Notes: generated from the letters alone by a model not told the origin. A DNA stretch of 64,000 nt from Clostridia bacterium (GCA_900771345.1 CAAGNQ010000045.1:1-64000), one strand, 5' to 3'. Counted from the first letter of the stretch, positions 1-9,270 are shown. Translations and numbers: made by a program.

Positions 1-618
1 TGCTCTTGACCTTCTCTTGTCACCCTTTCTTTGTGGTCCGTCAAGAATCATTTGGTCACCAGTATAAGCTAGAACCGTTGTCATAATACCAGATTGAATA
101 GGAGCGTAGTCGTTAAGAGCCTTTGCCATAGGAGCAAGACAGTTAGTCGTACAAGATGCAGCAGAAATAATCTTGTCATCAGCAGTTAGGTTCTTGTGGT
201 TTACGTTATAAACGATTGTAGGAAGGTCATTACCTGCTGGAGCAGAGATAACTACCTTTTTAGCACCTGCTTGAAGATGCGCGCTTGCCTTTTCCTTGCT
301 TGTGTAGAAACCTGTGCACTCTAATACAACGTCAACGTCGTACTTAGCCCAAGGACAGTCAGCAGCGTTCTTTTCAGCAGAAATCTTAATTTCTTTTCCG
401 TCAACAATGATTGAATCTTCTGTTGATTCAACAGTGTGACCAGCGGCAACGTAGTTACCTTGCATTGTGTCATACTTAAGAAGATGAGCGAGCATTTCAG
501 GACTTGTTAAGTCGTTGATAGCAACAACTTCATAACCTTCAGCACCGAACATTTGTCTAAAAGCAAGACGACCGATACGACCAAAACCGTTAATTGCAAC
601 TTTTGTTATTTTTGACAT
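1..618 (-). CDS. gapA: Glyceraldehyde-3-phosphate dehydrogenase, N-terminal part (cut by window edge)
   Basis: The first 206 codons are present and the frame stays open to base 1, so the C-terminal third lies outside the window. The protein begins with a Rossmann nucleotide-binding motif (INGFGRIGR, residues about 9–17). It contains the catalytic-cysteine motif SAASCTTNC near residue 155 and ends in the conserved DGPQRKGDKRRSRA stretch. It is the glycolytic enzyme oxidising glyceraldehyde-3-phosphate with inorganic phosphate and NAD(P). The ATG at 618 is preceded by a strong GGAGG, and a good promoter lies at 675–703. The gene is monocistronic at its 5' end. Identity is secure; cofactor preference cannot be decided from the fragment. 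Confidence 0.97.
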   Translation of the reverse strand, partial: MSKITKVAINGFGRIGRLAFRQMFGAEGYEVVAINDLTSPEMLAHLLKYDTMQGNYVAAGHTVESTEDSIIVDGKEIKISAEKNAADCPWAKYDVDVVLECTGFYTSKEKASAHLQAGAKKVVISAPAGNDLPTIVYNVNHKNLTADDKIISAASCTTNCLAPMAKALNDYAPIQSGIMTTVLAYTGDQMILDGPQRKGDKRRSRA

Positions 619-674
619 TTCTATGTCCTCCAAAATATAATTACTTAAAAATTTTTCCAAATTTCGTCTTATAC

Positions 675-703
675 ATTATACCCACTAATTTTTTTTAAGT
701 CAA
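675..703 (-). promoter_or_regulatory. Vegetative (sigma-A type) promoter of gapA
   Basis: On the minus strand TTGACT (698–703) and TATAAT (675–680) are separated by exactly 17 bases. The leader to the gapA ATG would be about 50 nt. Seen directly; activity is inferred. Confidence 0.75.
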
Positions 704-781
704 ACGATTTATATATGATTTTGACATTAAATTTAGCATTTGCCTATTAAAAGGCTGATTAGTGATAGTTTTTATTGATTT

Positions 782-1897
782 TTACTTTAGGTTTTCAGGG
801 TTTAAACAAAGCAAATCTTCAGTGACGAACAGCCCGTCTTTTCTAATTAGTTCTCCGTCAAAATAAATTTCTCCACCACCGTATTCGGGTGTTTGAATAA
901 GCACTAAGTCCCAATGAATTGCAGAAACGTTTCCATTATAGCAATCGTCGTAACAACAGCCTGGAGTAAAATGAATAGAACCGGAAATTTTCTCGTCAAA
1001 CAATATATCCCCCATAGGTCTAACGATATAAGGATTAACCCCTAAGGCAAATTCGCCCACGTATCTTGCACCCTCGTCAGTATCAAAAATAGCATTCACT
1101 TTTTCGTTATCGTTAGCAGTTGCTTTTATAATTTTCCCGTCCTTAAAGGTAAGGGACACGTTTTCAAACTTAAATCCGTTTTCAACAGACGGCGCGTTAT
1201 AAGTTATAACCCCGTTCACGCTATCTTTAACGGGTGCCGTGTAAATCTCGCCATCGGGGATATTGCGCTCGCCCGAACATTTTTTACTTCCTATTCCCTT
1301 AATAGAAAAAGTAAGGTCGGTATCTTTTGCAACAATTCTAACTTTATCCGTGCTATCAAGCCTTTTTTTGAGGTTGTCCATTGCTCTATCCATTTTTGAA
1401 TAGTCAAGATTGCAAACGTTAAAATAAAAATCCTCAAAAGCGTCGGTACTCATTCCTGCTTGCTGAGCCATTCCCTGATTAGGATAACGAAGAACTACCC
1501 ACTTTGTCTTTTTAACGCGAATCTCGTGATGAACGGGGTGAGAATAATATTCGCTCTCCACTTTCATTTTATCTTCTGGAACGTCGGATAATTCGTTGCA
1601 GTTCTCCCCACCACGAATGCCGATATACGCGTCCATTTGCTCCATTCTCGCGCTGTCAAACTTTGCCTTAAGTTGCGCTAGTTGCTTGCTATTTCCTAGC
1701 ATCAGTTCTCTCGTAACCCTATTATCGTAAATTTCAACGAAAGGTAGCGCCCCCACATCGTAAACCTCTCTGATAATAGCGTTCACCAGCATATAATCAA
1801 TACCCTTTGCCTCGATTAAAACCTTTTCGCCTTTTTTTAGCGAGCAAGAATAATTGACTAGCACTTTTGCTAACTTATTAACTCTTAAATCTTGCAT
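782..1897 (-). CDS. M29-family metallo-aminopeptidase (AmpS/PepS-like)
   Basis: A 371-residue cytosolic aminopeptidase of peptidase family M29, which removes N-terminal residues from peptides using a two-metal centre. The C-terminal half carries the expected metal-ligand stretches: Glu residues around GARYVGEFALG, then IHFTPG and the terminal AIHWDLV segment with the His and Asp ligands. Length fits the family (about 370–410). The ATG at 1897 has GAGG seven bases upstream. A TATAAT at 1929–1934 may be its -10, but the matching -35 is poor. It lies between gapA and fba and is probably transcribed alone. Substrate preference cannot be told from sequence. Confidence 0.9.
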   Translation of the reverse strand: MQDLRVNKLAKVLVNYSCSLKKGEKVLIEAKGIDYMLVNAIIREVYDVGALPFVEIYDNRVTRELMLGNSKQLAQLKAKFDSARMEQMDAYIGIRGGENCNELSDVPEDKMKVESEYYSHPVHHEIRVKKTKWVVLRYPNQGMAQQAGMSTDAFEDFYFNVCNLDYSKMDRAMDNLKKRLDSTDKVRIVAKDTDLTFSIKGIGSKKCSGERNIPDGEIYTAPVKDSVNGVITYNAPSVENGFKFENVSLTFKDGKIIKATANDNEKVNAIFDTDEGARYVGEFALGVNPYIVRPMGDILFDEKISGSIHFTPGCCYDDCYNGNVSAIHWDLVLIQTPEYGGGEIYFDGELIRKDGLFVTEDLLCLNPENLK

Positions 1898-1984
1898 AAC
1901 AAAACCTCAATCAATCTATTTCTCATTTATTATACAACTTATCTTAATTTTTATAAAGTATTTTTGATTAAAATTGAAATTTAT

Positions 1985-2013
1985 TTGATTATTTGACGAA
2001 AAAGATATATAAT
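1985..2013 (+). promoter_or_regulatory. Promoter of fba
   Basis: TTGATT (1985–1990), 17-base spacer, TATAAT (2008–2013). It predicts an untranslated leader of about 90 nt before fba. A second TTGACG at 1993–1998 is too close to this -10 to be used with it. Confidence 0.65.
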
Positions 2014-2111
2014 GATATCTGTAAGAGGTTGGGCAAAAGATAAAACGAATGATTTTGTCCTAACTAATATCGTAAAAAATTATTATATATATTTTTTGGA
2101 GGATTTATAAA

Positions 2112-3092
2112 ATGGCACTCGTAAACTCAAAGAAAATGTTCGAACAAGCCTATAAGAACGGCTATGCTATCGGCGCTTTCAACGTAAACAACATGGAAAT
2201 CGTTCAAGGTATCACTGAAGCCTGCAAAGAAGCAAACGCTCCTGTTATTCTTCAGGTATCAAAGGGCGCTAGAGCATACGCAAACCACACTTATCTTGTT
2301 AAATTAGTAGAGGCAGCAGTTGCTGAATGCCCTGAAATTCCAATTGTTTTGCACCTTGACCACGGTCCTGACTTTGAAACTTGCAAGTCTTGTATCGACG
2401 GTGGTTTCACCTCTGTTATGATTGACGGAAGTCACCTTCCTTTTGAAGAAAACATTGAACTTACCAAAAAGGTTGTTGAATACGCTCACGCTCGTGGAGT
2501 TACAGTAGAAGGCGAACTCGGTACTCTTGCTGGTATTGAAGACGACGTTAAGGTTGAACACGGTGCTGAAAGTTATACAAAACCTGAAGAGGTTATTGAA
2601 TTCGTTACGAGAACGGGTGTTGACTCTCTTGCTATCGCTATCGGAACTTCACACGGTGCTTATAAGTTCAAGCCTGAACAATGCACGAGAAACGAAGAAG
2701 GAATTTTAGTTCCACCAGCACTTCGTTTTGATATTCTTAAGGCTGTTTCAGAAAAACTTCCTGGATTCCCTATCGTTCTTCACGGTTCTTCATCAGTTCC
2801 TCAAGACTACGTTAAGATGGTAAACGATAACGGTGGCAAAATGCCTGATGCTATCGGTGTTCCTGAAGAGCAACTTCGCGAGGCTGCAAAACTTTCAGTT
2901 TGCAAAATCAATATTGACTCTGACCTTCGTCTTGCAATGACGGGAACGATTCGTCAATTCTTCAACGAAAAGCCAGACAAGTTTGACCCAAGAGAATACT
3001 TAAAACCTGCTAGAGCAAACATTAAAGAACTCGTTAAGCATAAACTTACAAACGTTCTAGGTTGCGCTGGCAAAGCAGACGAATGCAAATAA
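2112..3092 (+). CDS. fba: Class II fructose-bisphosphate aldolase
   Basis: A zinc-dependent glycolytic and gluconeogenic aldolase of 326 residues that splits fructose-1,6-bisphosphate to dihydroxyacetone phosphate and glyceraldehyde-3-phosphate. Visible motifs are HLDHG at residues 81–85 (catalytic Asp and zinc His), VEGELGTLAG with the Glu ligand, IGTSHGAYKF and VLHGSSS with the two further zinc histidines, and the substrate-binding KINIDSDLR segment. The start follows GGAGG with good spacing. It sits beside gapA but is transcribed from its own promoter and ends at a strong shared terminator. Codons are strongly biased, as expected for a highly expressed gene. Confidence 0.98.
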   Translation: MALVNSKKMFEQAYKNGYAIGAFNVNNMEIVQGITEACKEANAPVILQVSKGARAYANHTYLVKLVEAAVAECPEIPIVLHLDHGPDFETCKSCIDGGFTSVMIDGSHLPFEENIELTKKVVEYAHARGVTVEGELGTLAGIEDDVKVEHGAESYTKPEEVIEFVTRTGVDSLAIAIGTSHGAYKFKPEQCTRNEEGILVPPALRFDILKAVSEKLPGFPIVLHGSSSVPQDYVKMVNDNGGKMPDAIGVPEEQLREAAKLSVCKINIDSDLRLAMTGTIRQFFNEKPDKFDPREYLKPARANIKELVKHKLTNVLGCAGKADECK

Positions 3093-3111
3093 TTAAATAA
3101 TAAATAAAAAT

Positions 3112-3147
3112 CAAGGGTAGCAAATTGCTTACCCTTGTTTTTTATTT
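3112..3147. terminator. Bidirectional intrinsic terminator between fba and the aro operon
   Basis: CAAGGGTA at 3112–3119 pairs with TACCCTTG at 3130–3137, followed on the plus strand by a T-rich run. The upstream A-rich stretch gives a U-run on the minus strand. It can therefore stop both fba and the converging aro operon. Confidence 0.85.
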
Positions 3148-3573
3148 TGTATAATTTATAATTTCGTCAATGGCTAGATTATATCCTTTAAAGCCTTGAC
3201 CGATAATCTTTTTAAACGCAAATTTTTCCACGTAAGAAATTTGCCTAAAATCTTCCCTTTCATTAAGTTTAGAAATATGCACCTCGACCGTTTTAATATT
3301 AACCGACTTTAACGCGTCTAAAATGGCAATGCTGGTGTGAGTATATGCCCCTGCGTTTATAACTATTCCGTCAAATTTCTTATAAGCCTTTTGAATTTCC
3401 GTTACGATTTTTCCTTCGCAGTTGGACTGAAAGGTTTTTACTTTCACGCCTTTTTCTTTTGCATAAGCCCTAATGCTTTTAACGAGTGATTTATAATCCC
3501 TATCCCCATAAATATCCTTTTCTCTAATACCAAGCATATTTATATTTGGCCCGTTGATTACAAGAATTTTCAT
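3142..3573 (-). CDS. aroQ: Type II 3-dehydroquinate dehydratase
   Basis: A 143-residue enzyme for the third shikimate step, 3-dehydroquinate to 3-dehydroshikimate. Family motifs are in order: GPNINMLGIRE (residues 8–18), the active-site Tyr in DIYGD, FQSNCEG, INAGAYTHTSIAILDAL and VEVHISKLNEREDFR with the catalytic His. The usual SN after VEH is SK here, a mild deviation. It is the last gene of the aro operon. Its ATG overlaps the stop of aroE–aroK by four bases (ATGA), so translation is probably coupled. Length is normal for the dodecameric type II family. Confidence 0.96.
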   Translation of the reverse strand: MKILVINGPNINMLGIREKDIYGDRDYKSLVKSIRAYAKEKGVKVKTFQSNCEGKIVTEIQKAYKKFDGIVINAGAYTHTSIAILDALKSVNIKTVEVHISKLNEREDFRQISYVEKFAFKKIIGQGFKGYNLAIDEIINYTK

Positions 3574-4796
3574 AACTTTTCTATAACTCCTTTAACCGTT
3601 TTGGCAATTTCTCCGTTGTTATCAATAACCTCATCAGCAAACTGAAGATATTTTTCCTTTCGTTCTAAATATAATTTTTCTATCGCGTTCTTATCCTTTG
3701 AAAGTGGCCTATTATCACACAAAAGTTTATTTAAATCCCTTTTAAGATAAAACGTTTTACCGTTTGATTGCATAGGAAACAAATTGTTATTATCCTTAAT
3801 TATTCCTCCACCCGTTGCAATAACTCTTCCTGTGAACTTGCAAACCTCTTTTAACACTTGGCTTTCAAGTTTTCTAAAATACTCCTCTCCAAACCTTTCA
3901 AAAATTTCGGGAATGGTCATATTCGCGCTTTTTTCAATCTCGGCATCAGTGTCGATAAACTCCATATTGAGCGCTCTTGCAACCTCTTTTCCAACCGTGG
4001 ACTTGCCTGCGCTCGGCATTCCGATTAAAATAACGTTCTGTTTTTGTTTAGTTAAATCGTTATATATTTTTTCAATCAATGAGTCGTCAATCTTATTGCC
4101 GCTAAATATCTCACTCGCCATTTTTGCTTGAGCGATAAGCATATATAGTCCGTTTACGCTTTTCAAATTCAGCCTTTTGGCAGTCGCGCAAAGCAGAGTA
4201 TTGTTAGGGTTATACACAACGTCACACACCCCCTCTAAACTCTTAAACTTTTCCAAATCAACAGGCGCGTTGTAATTATCGGGAAACATTCCCACGGGGG
4301 TTGTGTTTATAATCACTTGAACGTCCGAACGATTATAACAGTTTTGATAATTTAACTGCCCGTTTCTAGACACCACTAAAATTTCTTTAGCGTTATTACC
4401 TTTTGCAACGGCAGTAGCCGTCTTGCAAGTTCCACCACTCCCTAATATCATTACCACCTTATCCTTAAGGTCAATACCTGCTTTTTTAAGCATAAAACCC
4501 ATTCCAAAGTAGTCGGTGTTAAAGCCGAGTTTTTTCCCGTCTTTATTAATAACGATATTAACGGCACCGATTGAAAGGGCTAAATCGCTAACCTCGTCAA
4601 GATAAGGAATAATTTCACTCTTATATGGAATTGTAACGTTATATCCTGCGTAATCACAATTATAAACAAACTCTTTCAAACTCTTGTCCCCGAGTTCAAC
4701 TAGGTCGTACTGATAATCACCTAAATAAGCGTGGATATCTTTTGAATAACTGTGCTTTAATTTTTTGCCAATAAGGGCAAACTGCTTATCTTTCAT
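3570..4796 (-). CDS. aroE-aroK: Fused shikimate dehydrogenase – shikimate kinase
   Basis: One 408-residue reading frame carries two enzymes. Residues 1–about 248 are AroE: a substrate-binding KHSYSKDIHAYL segment, catalytic Lys59 in NVTIPYK, Asp95 in GFNTDYFG, and an NADP-binding LGSGGTCKT at about 119. Residues about 253–408 are AroK: P-loop GMPSAGKST (259–267), DTD (282–284), and the shikimate-binding ATGGGII (327–333). The product would convert dehydroshikimate to shikimate and then to shikimate-3-phosphate. There is no internal stop or frameshift, and the linker is only a few residues. AAGGA lies seven bases before the ATG. The fusion is read directly; bifunctionality follows from the intact motifs. 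Confidence 0.95.
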   Translation of the reverse strand: MKDKQFALIGKKLKHSYSKDIHAYLGDYQYDLVELGDKSLKEFVYNCDYAGYNVTIPYKSEIIPYLDEVSDLALSIGAVNIVINKDGKKLGFNTDYFGMGFMLKKAGIDLKDKVVMILGSGGTCKTATAVAKGNNAKEILVVSRNGQLNYQNCYNRSDVQVIINTTPVGMFPDNYNAPVDLEKFKSLEGVCDVVYNPNNTLLCATAKRLNLKSVNGLYMLIAQAKMASEIFSGNKIDDSLIEKIYNDLTKQKQNVILIGMPSAGKSTVGKEVARALNMEFIDTDAEIEKSANMTIPEIFERFGEEYFRKLESQVLKEVCKFTGRVIATGGGIIKDNNNLFPMQSNGKTFYLKRDLNKLLCDNRPLSKDKNAIEKLYLERKEKYLQFADEVIDNNGEIAKTVKGVIEKL

Positions 4797-4798
4797 TC

Positions 4799-5944
4799 TT
4801 AAATCCTTTCTTTATATGCGCCTAGGAATGCAAACTGCTCGGCCATATTATCGAGTTCTCCGATTAGGTTTTGAACTCCCTTATCTTTAATATCACACTC
4901 AAAATCAAAGTAAAACATAAACTCAAAGTTAGAGCCCATAATAGGTCTGGATTCAAGTTTGGTTAGGTTTATATTTAGGCTTGCAAACTTAGATAAAAGT
5001 CTATGCAAACTACCCGAAGCGTGAGGAAGGGTGGTCATAATGCTTATCTTGTTTGCTCCCTTATAAAAATGCATATCCTTTGCAATAAGAATAAACCTAG
5101 TGTAATTATTATCGCTATCTTGAACGTTAGTTTGCAAAACCTTTAAGTCGTAAAGATTAGCACACTCTCTTGAAGAAATGGCAACTATATCGTTCCTGCC
5201 ACTTTCTTTGACCATTCTTGAGGCAACTGCCGTGTTTTCAACAGCGATAATTTTAGCGTTTTTAAATTTTCTTTCTAAATATTGTTTGCATTGTGAAAGC
5301 GCTTGCTGATGCGAATAAATCTCGGTAACCTCTTCAAGTTTAGTTCCCTTGTTTCCAACCAGAGAATGACTTATAGGCAAACGAATGCTTTCAACGATAT
5401 AAAACTTATGTTCTTTCATAAGGTCGTAAACTTCGTTAACCGAGCCGGCAGAACTATTTTCAATGGGCAAAACGCCATAGTTGCAAAACCCTTTTTCTAC
5501 TGCTTGAAAAACCCCTTCAAAGTTCTTAAAGTAGGTTATATCGGCAATCTCGAAAAGCCTGTCGGTTGCAATTCCCGAGTAGGCGCCGTTCACCCCTTGG
5601 CAAGCCACCTTTGCACAAGCAGGTAGAATTTTTTCACCTTTACTTAGAGCCTCTTTTATTCTTTCAACGATAATGGCGCTGTTGTCCATACTCATAGTCT
5701 GATATGCCTTGCTCTCGTTAAAAATGCATTCGAAAAGTCTTTTTAGTCCAACCTTATTTTGCTCGCTGACCTTTTCTGAAACACGAACGAGAATATTTCT
5801 TTCTCTATCCATATCGGTTACAGCCTTTCCCGTTTGCTTTTTGGCGTCTATAACCTCTTTAACTAGCCCCATTCTCTTCTCATAAAGACTAGCAATCTCG
5901 TCGTCTATAAGGTCAATCTCTTTTCTAACTTCAGATAATTCCAT
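4799..5944 (-). CDS. pheA: Bifunctional chorismate mutase / prephenate dehydratase
   Basis: Converts chorismate to prephenate and then to phenylpyruvate. The chosen start at 5944 gives 381 residues. AGGAG sits seven bases upstream, inside the codons that an earlier in-frame ATG (5962) would use. Residues 1–85 form an AroQ-type mutase helix bundle (LRKEIDxID-like start, ERNILVRV). The dehydratase domain follows (CQGVNGAYSG, LPIENSSAGSVNEV, catalytic NYTRFILIA). The C-terminal ACT domain carries the ESRP motif for phenylalanine feedback. Only two bases separate it from the aroC stop. Confidence 0.96.
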   Translation of the reverse strand: MELSEVRKEIDLIDDEIASLYEKRMGLVKEVIDAKKQTGKAVTDMDRERNILVRVSEKVSEQNKVGLKRLFECIFNESKAYQTMSMDNSAIIVERIKEALSKGEKILPACAKVACQGVNGAYSGIATDRLFEIADITYFKNFEGVFQAVEKGFCNYGVLPIENSSAGSVNEVYDLMKEHKFYIVESIRLPISHSLVGNKGTKLEEVTEIYSHQQALSQCKQYLERKFKNAKIIAVENTAVASRMVKESGRNDIVAISSRECANLYDLKVLQTNVQDSDNNYTRFILIAKDMHFYKGANKISIMTTLPHASGSLHRLLSKFASLNINLTKLESRPIMGSNFEFMFYFDFECDIKDKGVQNLIGELDNMAEQFAFLGAYKERI

Positions 5945-5946
5945 AT

Positions 5947-7038
5947 TTATTCTCCTAAACATTCATAAATAGCAATAGCAGAAACCGATTCTATAACGGG
6001 AACTGCTCTAGGCACGATACAAGAGTCGTGCCGTCCCTCGATTTTTATTTTAACCATAGTTTTATCTATTAGATTAACGGTGTTTTGCTCTTTTGCGATT
6101 GACGGCGTAGGCTTTATAACAACCCTAAAAGTTATCGGCATTCCGTTAGCCATTCCACCGTTTATACCACCGTTATTATTAGTTTTGGTTTTAACCTTTT
6201 TCTCGCTGTCAAAATAAAACTGGTCGTTTGCAAAACTTCCTCTCATTTTAGCAAGCGAAAACCCACTTCCAAACTCTATCCCTTTAACTGCCGGCACGGA
6301 AAATACAAGCGAGGAGATAATCCCCTCAATAGAATCGAACATATATTCTCCTGCACCAACCGGCACTCCCGTTATAACGCAGTCGATAGTCCCACCAACA
6401 GAGTCTAAATTCTGCCTTGCGCTTTCAATTTCCTCTAGCATTTTTTGTTTATCGCTAGTTTTAATTATAGGAAATTCACCATCTATATCTTCAAATGATA
6501 ATTGGCTCTGGCAAATATCGTCGTAAGTTGTTCCTTGAATATTTCCTATCCTTGAGATAAAGGCGTTGATTTTTATTCCCTTTTCCTCGAGAATTTGTTT
6601 GAGTATTCCACCTGCAATACACATAGGCGCCGTCATTCGGCCAGAGAACTTTCCTCCACCACGATAGTCAAAAGTGTCGCCATACTTACTATACGCCACA
6701 AAATCAGCGTGCGAAGGGCGTGGAATCTTAAAAAGTTTTGAATAGTCCTTGCTGTTTTGCACCTTGTTTTTTATGCTAGCCTTTATATCCCCATTAATCT
6801 CGCCGTCCAAAACGCCTTTTTCAAAGATAACGGCGTCATCTTCAAGTCGCTTTGTGGAAAACACGGTGTTTCTTGCTCGTCTTCTTTGCATAAACTCAAA
6901 AAGTTTAGCCTCGTTAAATTTTTCTCCCTTAAGCCCTTTGATTTTTACGCCTATTTTTCTAGTATGTGAGCCACCAAATATCTCTATTTTTAGTTTTTTT
7001 CCTTTAAATGTTGAACTTTTTTTATCAGTTGTCATCAA
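5947..7038 (-). CDS. aroC: Chorismate synthase
   Basis: A 363-residue FMN-dependent enzyme making chorismate from EPSP. Signature regions include FGGSHTRKIG near the N-terminus, RRRARNTVFSTKR, RPSHADFV and DYRGGGKFSGRMTA, then GGINGGMANGMPI and the C-terminal RHDSCIVPRAVPV. The start is ambiguous by one codon: TTG at 7038 has a GGAGG eight bases upstream, while the following ATG at 7035 has eleven. Either overlaps the end of aroA by about ten bases. The N-terminal segment is slightly divergent (IEIFGGSHT instead of the usual TxWGESHG), but catalytic histidines and arginines are retained. Confidence 0.95.
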   Translation of the reverse strand: MMTTDKKSSTFKGKKLKIEIFGGSHTRKIGVKIKGLKGEKFNEAKLFEFMQRRRARNTVFSTKRLEDDAVIFEKGVLDGEINGDIKASIKNKVQNSKDYSKLFKIPRPSHADFVAYSKYGDTFDYRGGGKFSGRMTAPMCIAGGILKQILEEKGIKINAFISRIGNIQGTTYDDICQSQLSFEDIDGEFPIIKTSDKQKMLEEIESARQNLDSVGGTIDCVITGVPVGAGEYMFDSIEGIISSLVFSVPAVKGIEFGSGFSLAKMRGSFANDQFYFDSEKKVKTKTNNNGGINGGMANGMPITFRVVIKPTPSIAKEQNTVNLIDKTMVKIKIEGRHDSCIVPRAVPVIESVSAIAIYECLGE

Positions 7039-8221
7039 AAACTTTTCCTCCGACTGATTTATAATCTCTAAAAAAGGTTGGGTAGGATTTTTCCACAGCC
7101 TGCGCTCCTAATATTTGGCTCTCGCCCTCTGCAATAGAGCCAAATATTGTACCTGCCATAACTATTCTATGGTCGTTAAACGAGTCCACAACCCCTCTTT
7201 TTATTTTATTGCCGTTAATTATAATACTGTCGTTTTTATACTCTGCGTTTATCCCAAATGATGCAAGCATTTTAATAGTACTATCTATACGATTGCTCTC
7301 TTTAATTTTAAGCCTTTCAACCTTTTTAATAACCGTCTGCCCTTTTGCGCAACCACCCAAAACGCTGGCTATCGGCACTAAATCGGGGGTATCATCAGCA
7401 TCAAACGAAAAAGCCCTAATCTCGCTTTTATAAACTTTAACGGTATCTTTTTCAACTTCAATCTTTACGCCTGCATCTTGCAAAATTTCTAAAATTTTTC
7501 TATCGCCTTGAACGCTGTTTGCGTTTAATCCTGTAACAGAAATATCTCCTAAAATTCCCCCTGCTACTAAAAAGACTGCCATGTTCGACCAGTCGCCTTC
7601 AGGCAAAAGGTTTCCCTCAAATTTTTGGTTTCCATTTATAAAATATCCATTTTCTAACTTTTGAATATTAATCCCGTACCCCGATAAAACCTCTAAAGTA
7701 ATATCCACGTAAGATTTTGATGCCAGTGGCGTTAAAAGAGTTATTTTGCTATCCCCCTCAAGCGTTGGTAGCGCCATAAGTAACCCCGAAACGTACTGCG
7801 AACTAACGTCCCCTCGAATAGTATATTCGCCTGAAGTTAATTTCCCACTTATCTTAATGGTTTTATCTTGCACAGTTTTAACACCGTGAGAATTAAGCAC
7901 TGAAAAAAGTTGGTCGTTAGGTCTATTTGCTAATTTTCCGTGTAAAATAAACTCGTACTCCCCACCTATTGCCGATAAAAGTGGCAATAAAAATCTTAGC
8001 GTTGAGCCTGATTCTCCACAGTCTAAAACCTGTTCGCCGTCAAGCACTCTCTTTAAGCAGTCCTCGGTAGCAAAAATATCTTTTGAAAAAAACTCTCCGG
8101 CATTCCCCGTCGGCTCTTTGCCAGAGAGAAAATTGCAAATTGCAATCCTGTGCGCATACGATTTAGATGGAATTGCCTTTATTCTCCCTGATATTTGGCT
8201 GTTTTCTACACAAACTCTCAT
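7025..8221 (-). CDS. aroA: 3-Phosphoshikimate 1-carboxyvinyltransferase (EPSP synthase)
   Basis: A 398-residue enzyme joining PEP to shikimate-3-phosphate. Motifs seen: PSKSYAHRI at residues 18–26 (Lys and Ser contacts), CGESGSTLRFLLPL, GKLANRPNDQL, SSQYVSGLLMALP, DDTPDLVP with the catalytic Asp, and the Glu/Arg-rich ERLKIKESNRI. It is about 25–30 residues shorter than E. coli AroA but similar to other clostridial forms. Its ATG overlaps the aroB stop (ATGA). Glyphosate class cannot be assigned by eye: the usual GNAGT loop is replaced here by CGESGSTLR in the alignment position I can see. Confidence 0.95.
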   Translation of the reverse strand: MRVCVENSQISGRIKAIPSKSYAHRIAICNFLSGKEPTGNAGEFFSKDIFATEDCLKRVLDGEQVLDCGESGSTLRFLLPLLSAIGGEYEFILHGKLANRPNDQLFSVLNSHGVKTVQDKTIKISGKLTSGEYTIRGDVSSQYVSGLLMALPTLEGDSKITLLTPLASKSYVDITLEVLSGYGINIQKLENGYFINGNQKFEGNLLPEGDWSNMAVFLVAGGILGDISVTGLNANSVQGDRKILEILQDAGVKIEVEKDTVKVYKSEIRAFSFDADDTPDLVPIASVLGGCAKGQTVIKKVERLKIKESNRIDSTIKMLASFGINAEYKNDSIIINGNKIKRGVVDSFNDHRIVMAGTIFGSIAEGESQILGAQAVEKSYPTFFRDYKSVGGKVFDDN

Positions 8222-9270
8222 TTAATAAATTCCCTTAACTTACTAACCTTAATTTTATGCTCTTTAACCTCTCCAACACCGTGCGCCATCATAACCGAGA
8301 TAAAATCTCCACTCCTTTTTTTATCAGAAAGCGCAAAAGAGAGAATCTTATCCATTTCAAACGGACAGGCAGTATCTTTAACGCAACCCTCTATAACGCT
8401 AATCATTCTTTGATGCTCTTTTTTAGTTATTAAGCCGTGCGCAAGCGAGTTATCTATCATTATCTTAACGCCCATTGCAACTGCCCTGCCGTGAGTGATA
8501 GTAAAGTTAGAAAGCGCCTCTATTCCGTGAGCAGGAGTATGCCCGAAATTTAAAAGTTTTCTATTTCCACTCTCAAACTCGTCAGCCTCAACGATTTTTC
8601 TCTTGTAATCTACGCAGTTATAAACTAAATCTTCAATTAGGAATTGTCCCTTTTCCAAGATAGAAAAAATCTTCTCGTCTAAAATAGCGTACTTAACAAC
8701 CTCGCCCATTCCGTCGTTAAAAATCTCTTCGGTTAAACTGCCGAGCGTCAAAGTATCAATAATAACAAGGGACGGCTGATAAAACGCCCCTACTAAATTT
8801 TTGCCTTTTTTTAAGTCGATAGCCGTCTTTCCACCAACAGACGAATCTATTTGCGATAAAAGGGTAGTTGGGATTTGGATATACTTTATCCCACGCAAAA
8901 ATGTTGCAGAAGCAAACCCTGCCATATCGCCTATAACCCCACCACCTAAAGCAATAATTAGGTCGGTGCGAGTAATTTCATTTTCGGCAAGAAAATCCAA
9001 AATCTCACCGTACACGATAAGGTTTTTACTCTGCTCGCCGTTTTTAACGATAAATTTACAAACGCTAAACCCACAATCTTTAAGCGATTTTTCTAAAACG
9101 CAAAAGTATAAAGGCTCAACTATATCGTCGGTAATAACTGCGACCTTGCACGGCGAGATAATCTCTTTTATCTTTTCGCCCGAAGAGGATAAAAGATTTT
9201 TCCCTATTAAAACCTCGTAACCTTTCGAGGTGTTTATATGTATTTTTTTGATATCACTACTGGTTTTCAT
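8218..9270 (-). CDS. aroB: 3-Dehydroquinate synthase
   Basis: Closes DAHP to 3-dehydroquinate with NAD and a divalent metal. The start at 9270 gives 350 residues, with AAGGA nine bases upstream. A longer open frame to 9327 only reads back through tyrA codons. NAD-binding GGGVIGDMAGFASATFLRG and PTTLLSQIDSSVGGKTAI are intact. Metal ligands appear in the conserved Glu (GEVVKYA), LNFGHTPAHGIE and the following ITHGRAVAMG. The gene overlaps the end of tyrA by 14 bases, consistent with coupled translation in the operon. Confidence 0.95.
   Translation of the reverse strand: MKTSSDIKKIHINTSKGYEVLIGKNLLSSSGEKIKEIISPCKVAVITDDIVEPLYFCVLEKSLKDCGFSVCKFIVKNGEQSKNLIVYGEILDFLAENEITRTDLIIALGGGVIGDMAGFASATFLRGIKYIQIPTTLLSQIDSSVGGKTAIDLKKGKNLVGAFYQPSLVIIDTLTLGSLTEEIFNDGMGEVVKYAILDEKIFSILEKGQFLIEDLVYNCVDYKRKIVEADEFESGNRKLLNFGHTPAHGIEALSNFTITHGRAVAMGVKIMIDNSLAHGLITKKEHQRMISVIEGCVKDTACPFEMDKILSFALSDKKRSGDFISVMMAHGVGEVKEHKIKVSKLREFIK

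Noticed and set aside
2304..2709. Open frames on both strands within fba
   Set aside because: Shadows produced by strong codon bias in a highly expressed gene.
5945..5962. Upstream ATG at 5962 for pheA
   Set aside because: The AGGAG Shine–Dalgarno for the ATG at 5944 lies within these codons, and the extra residues overlap the aroC end.
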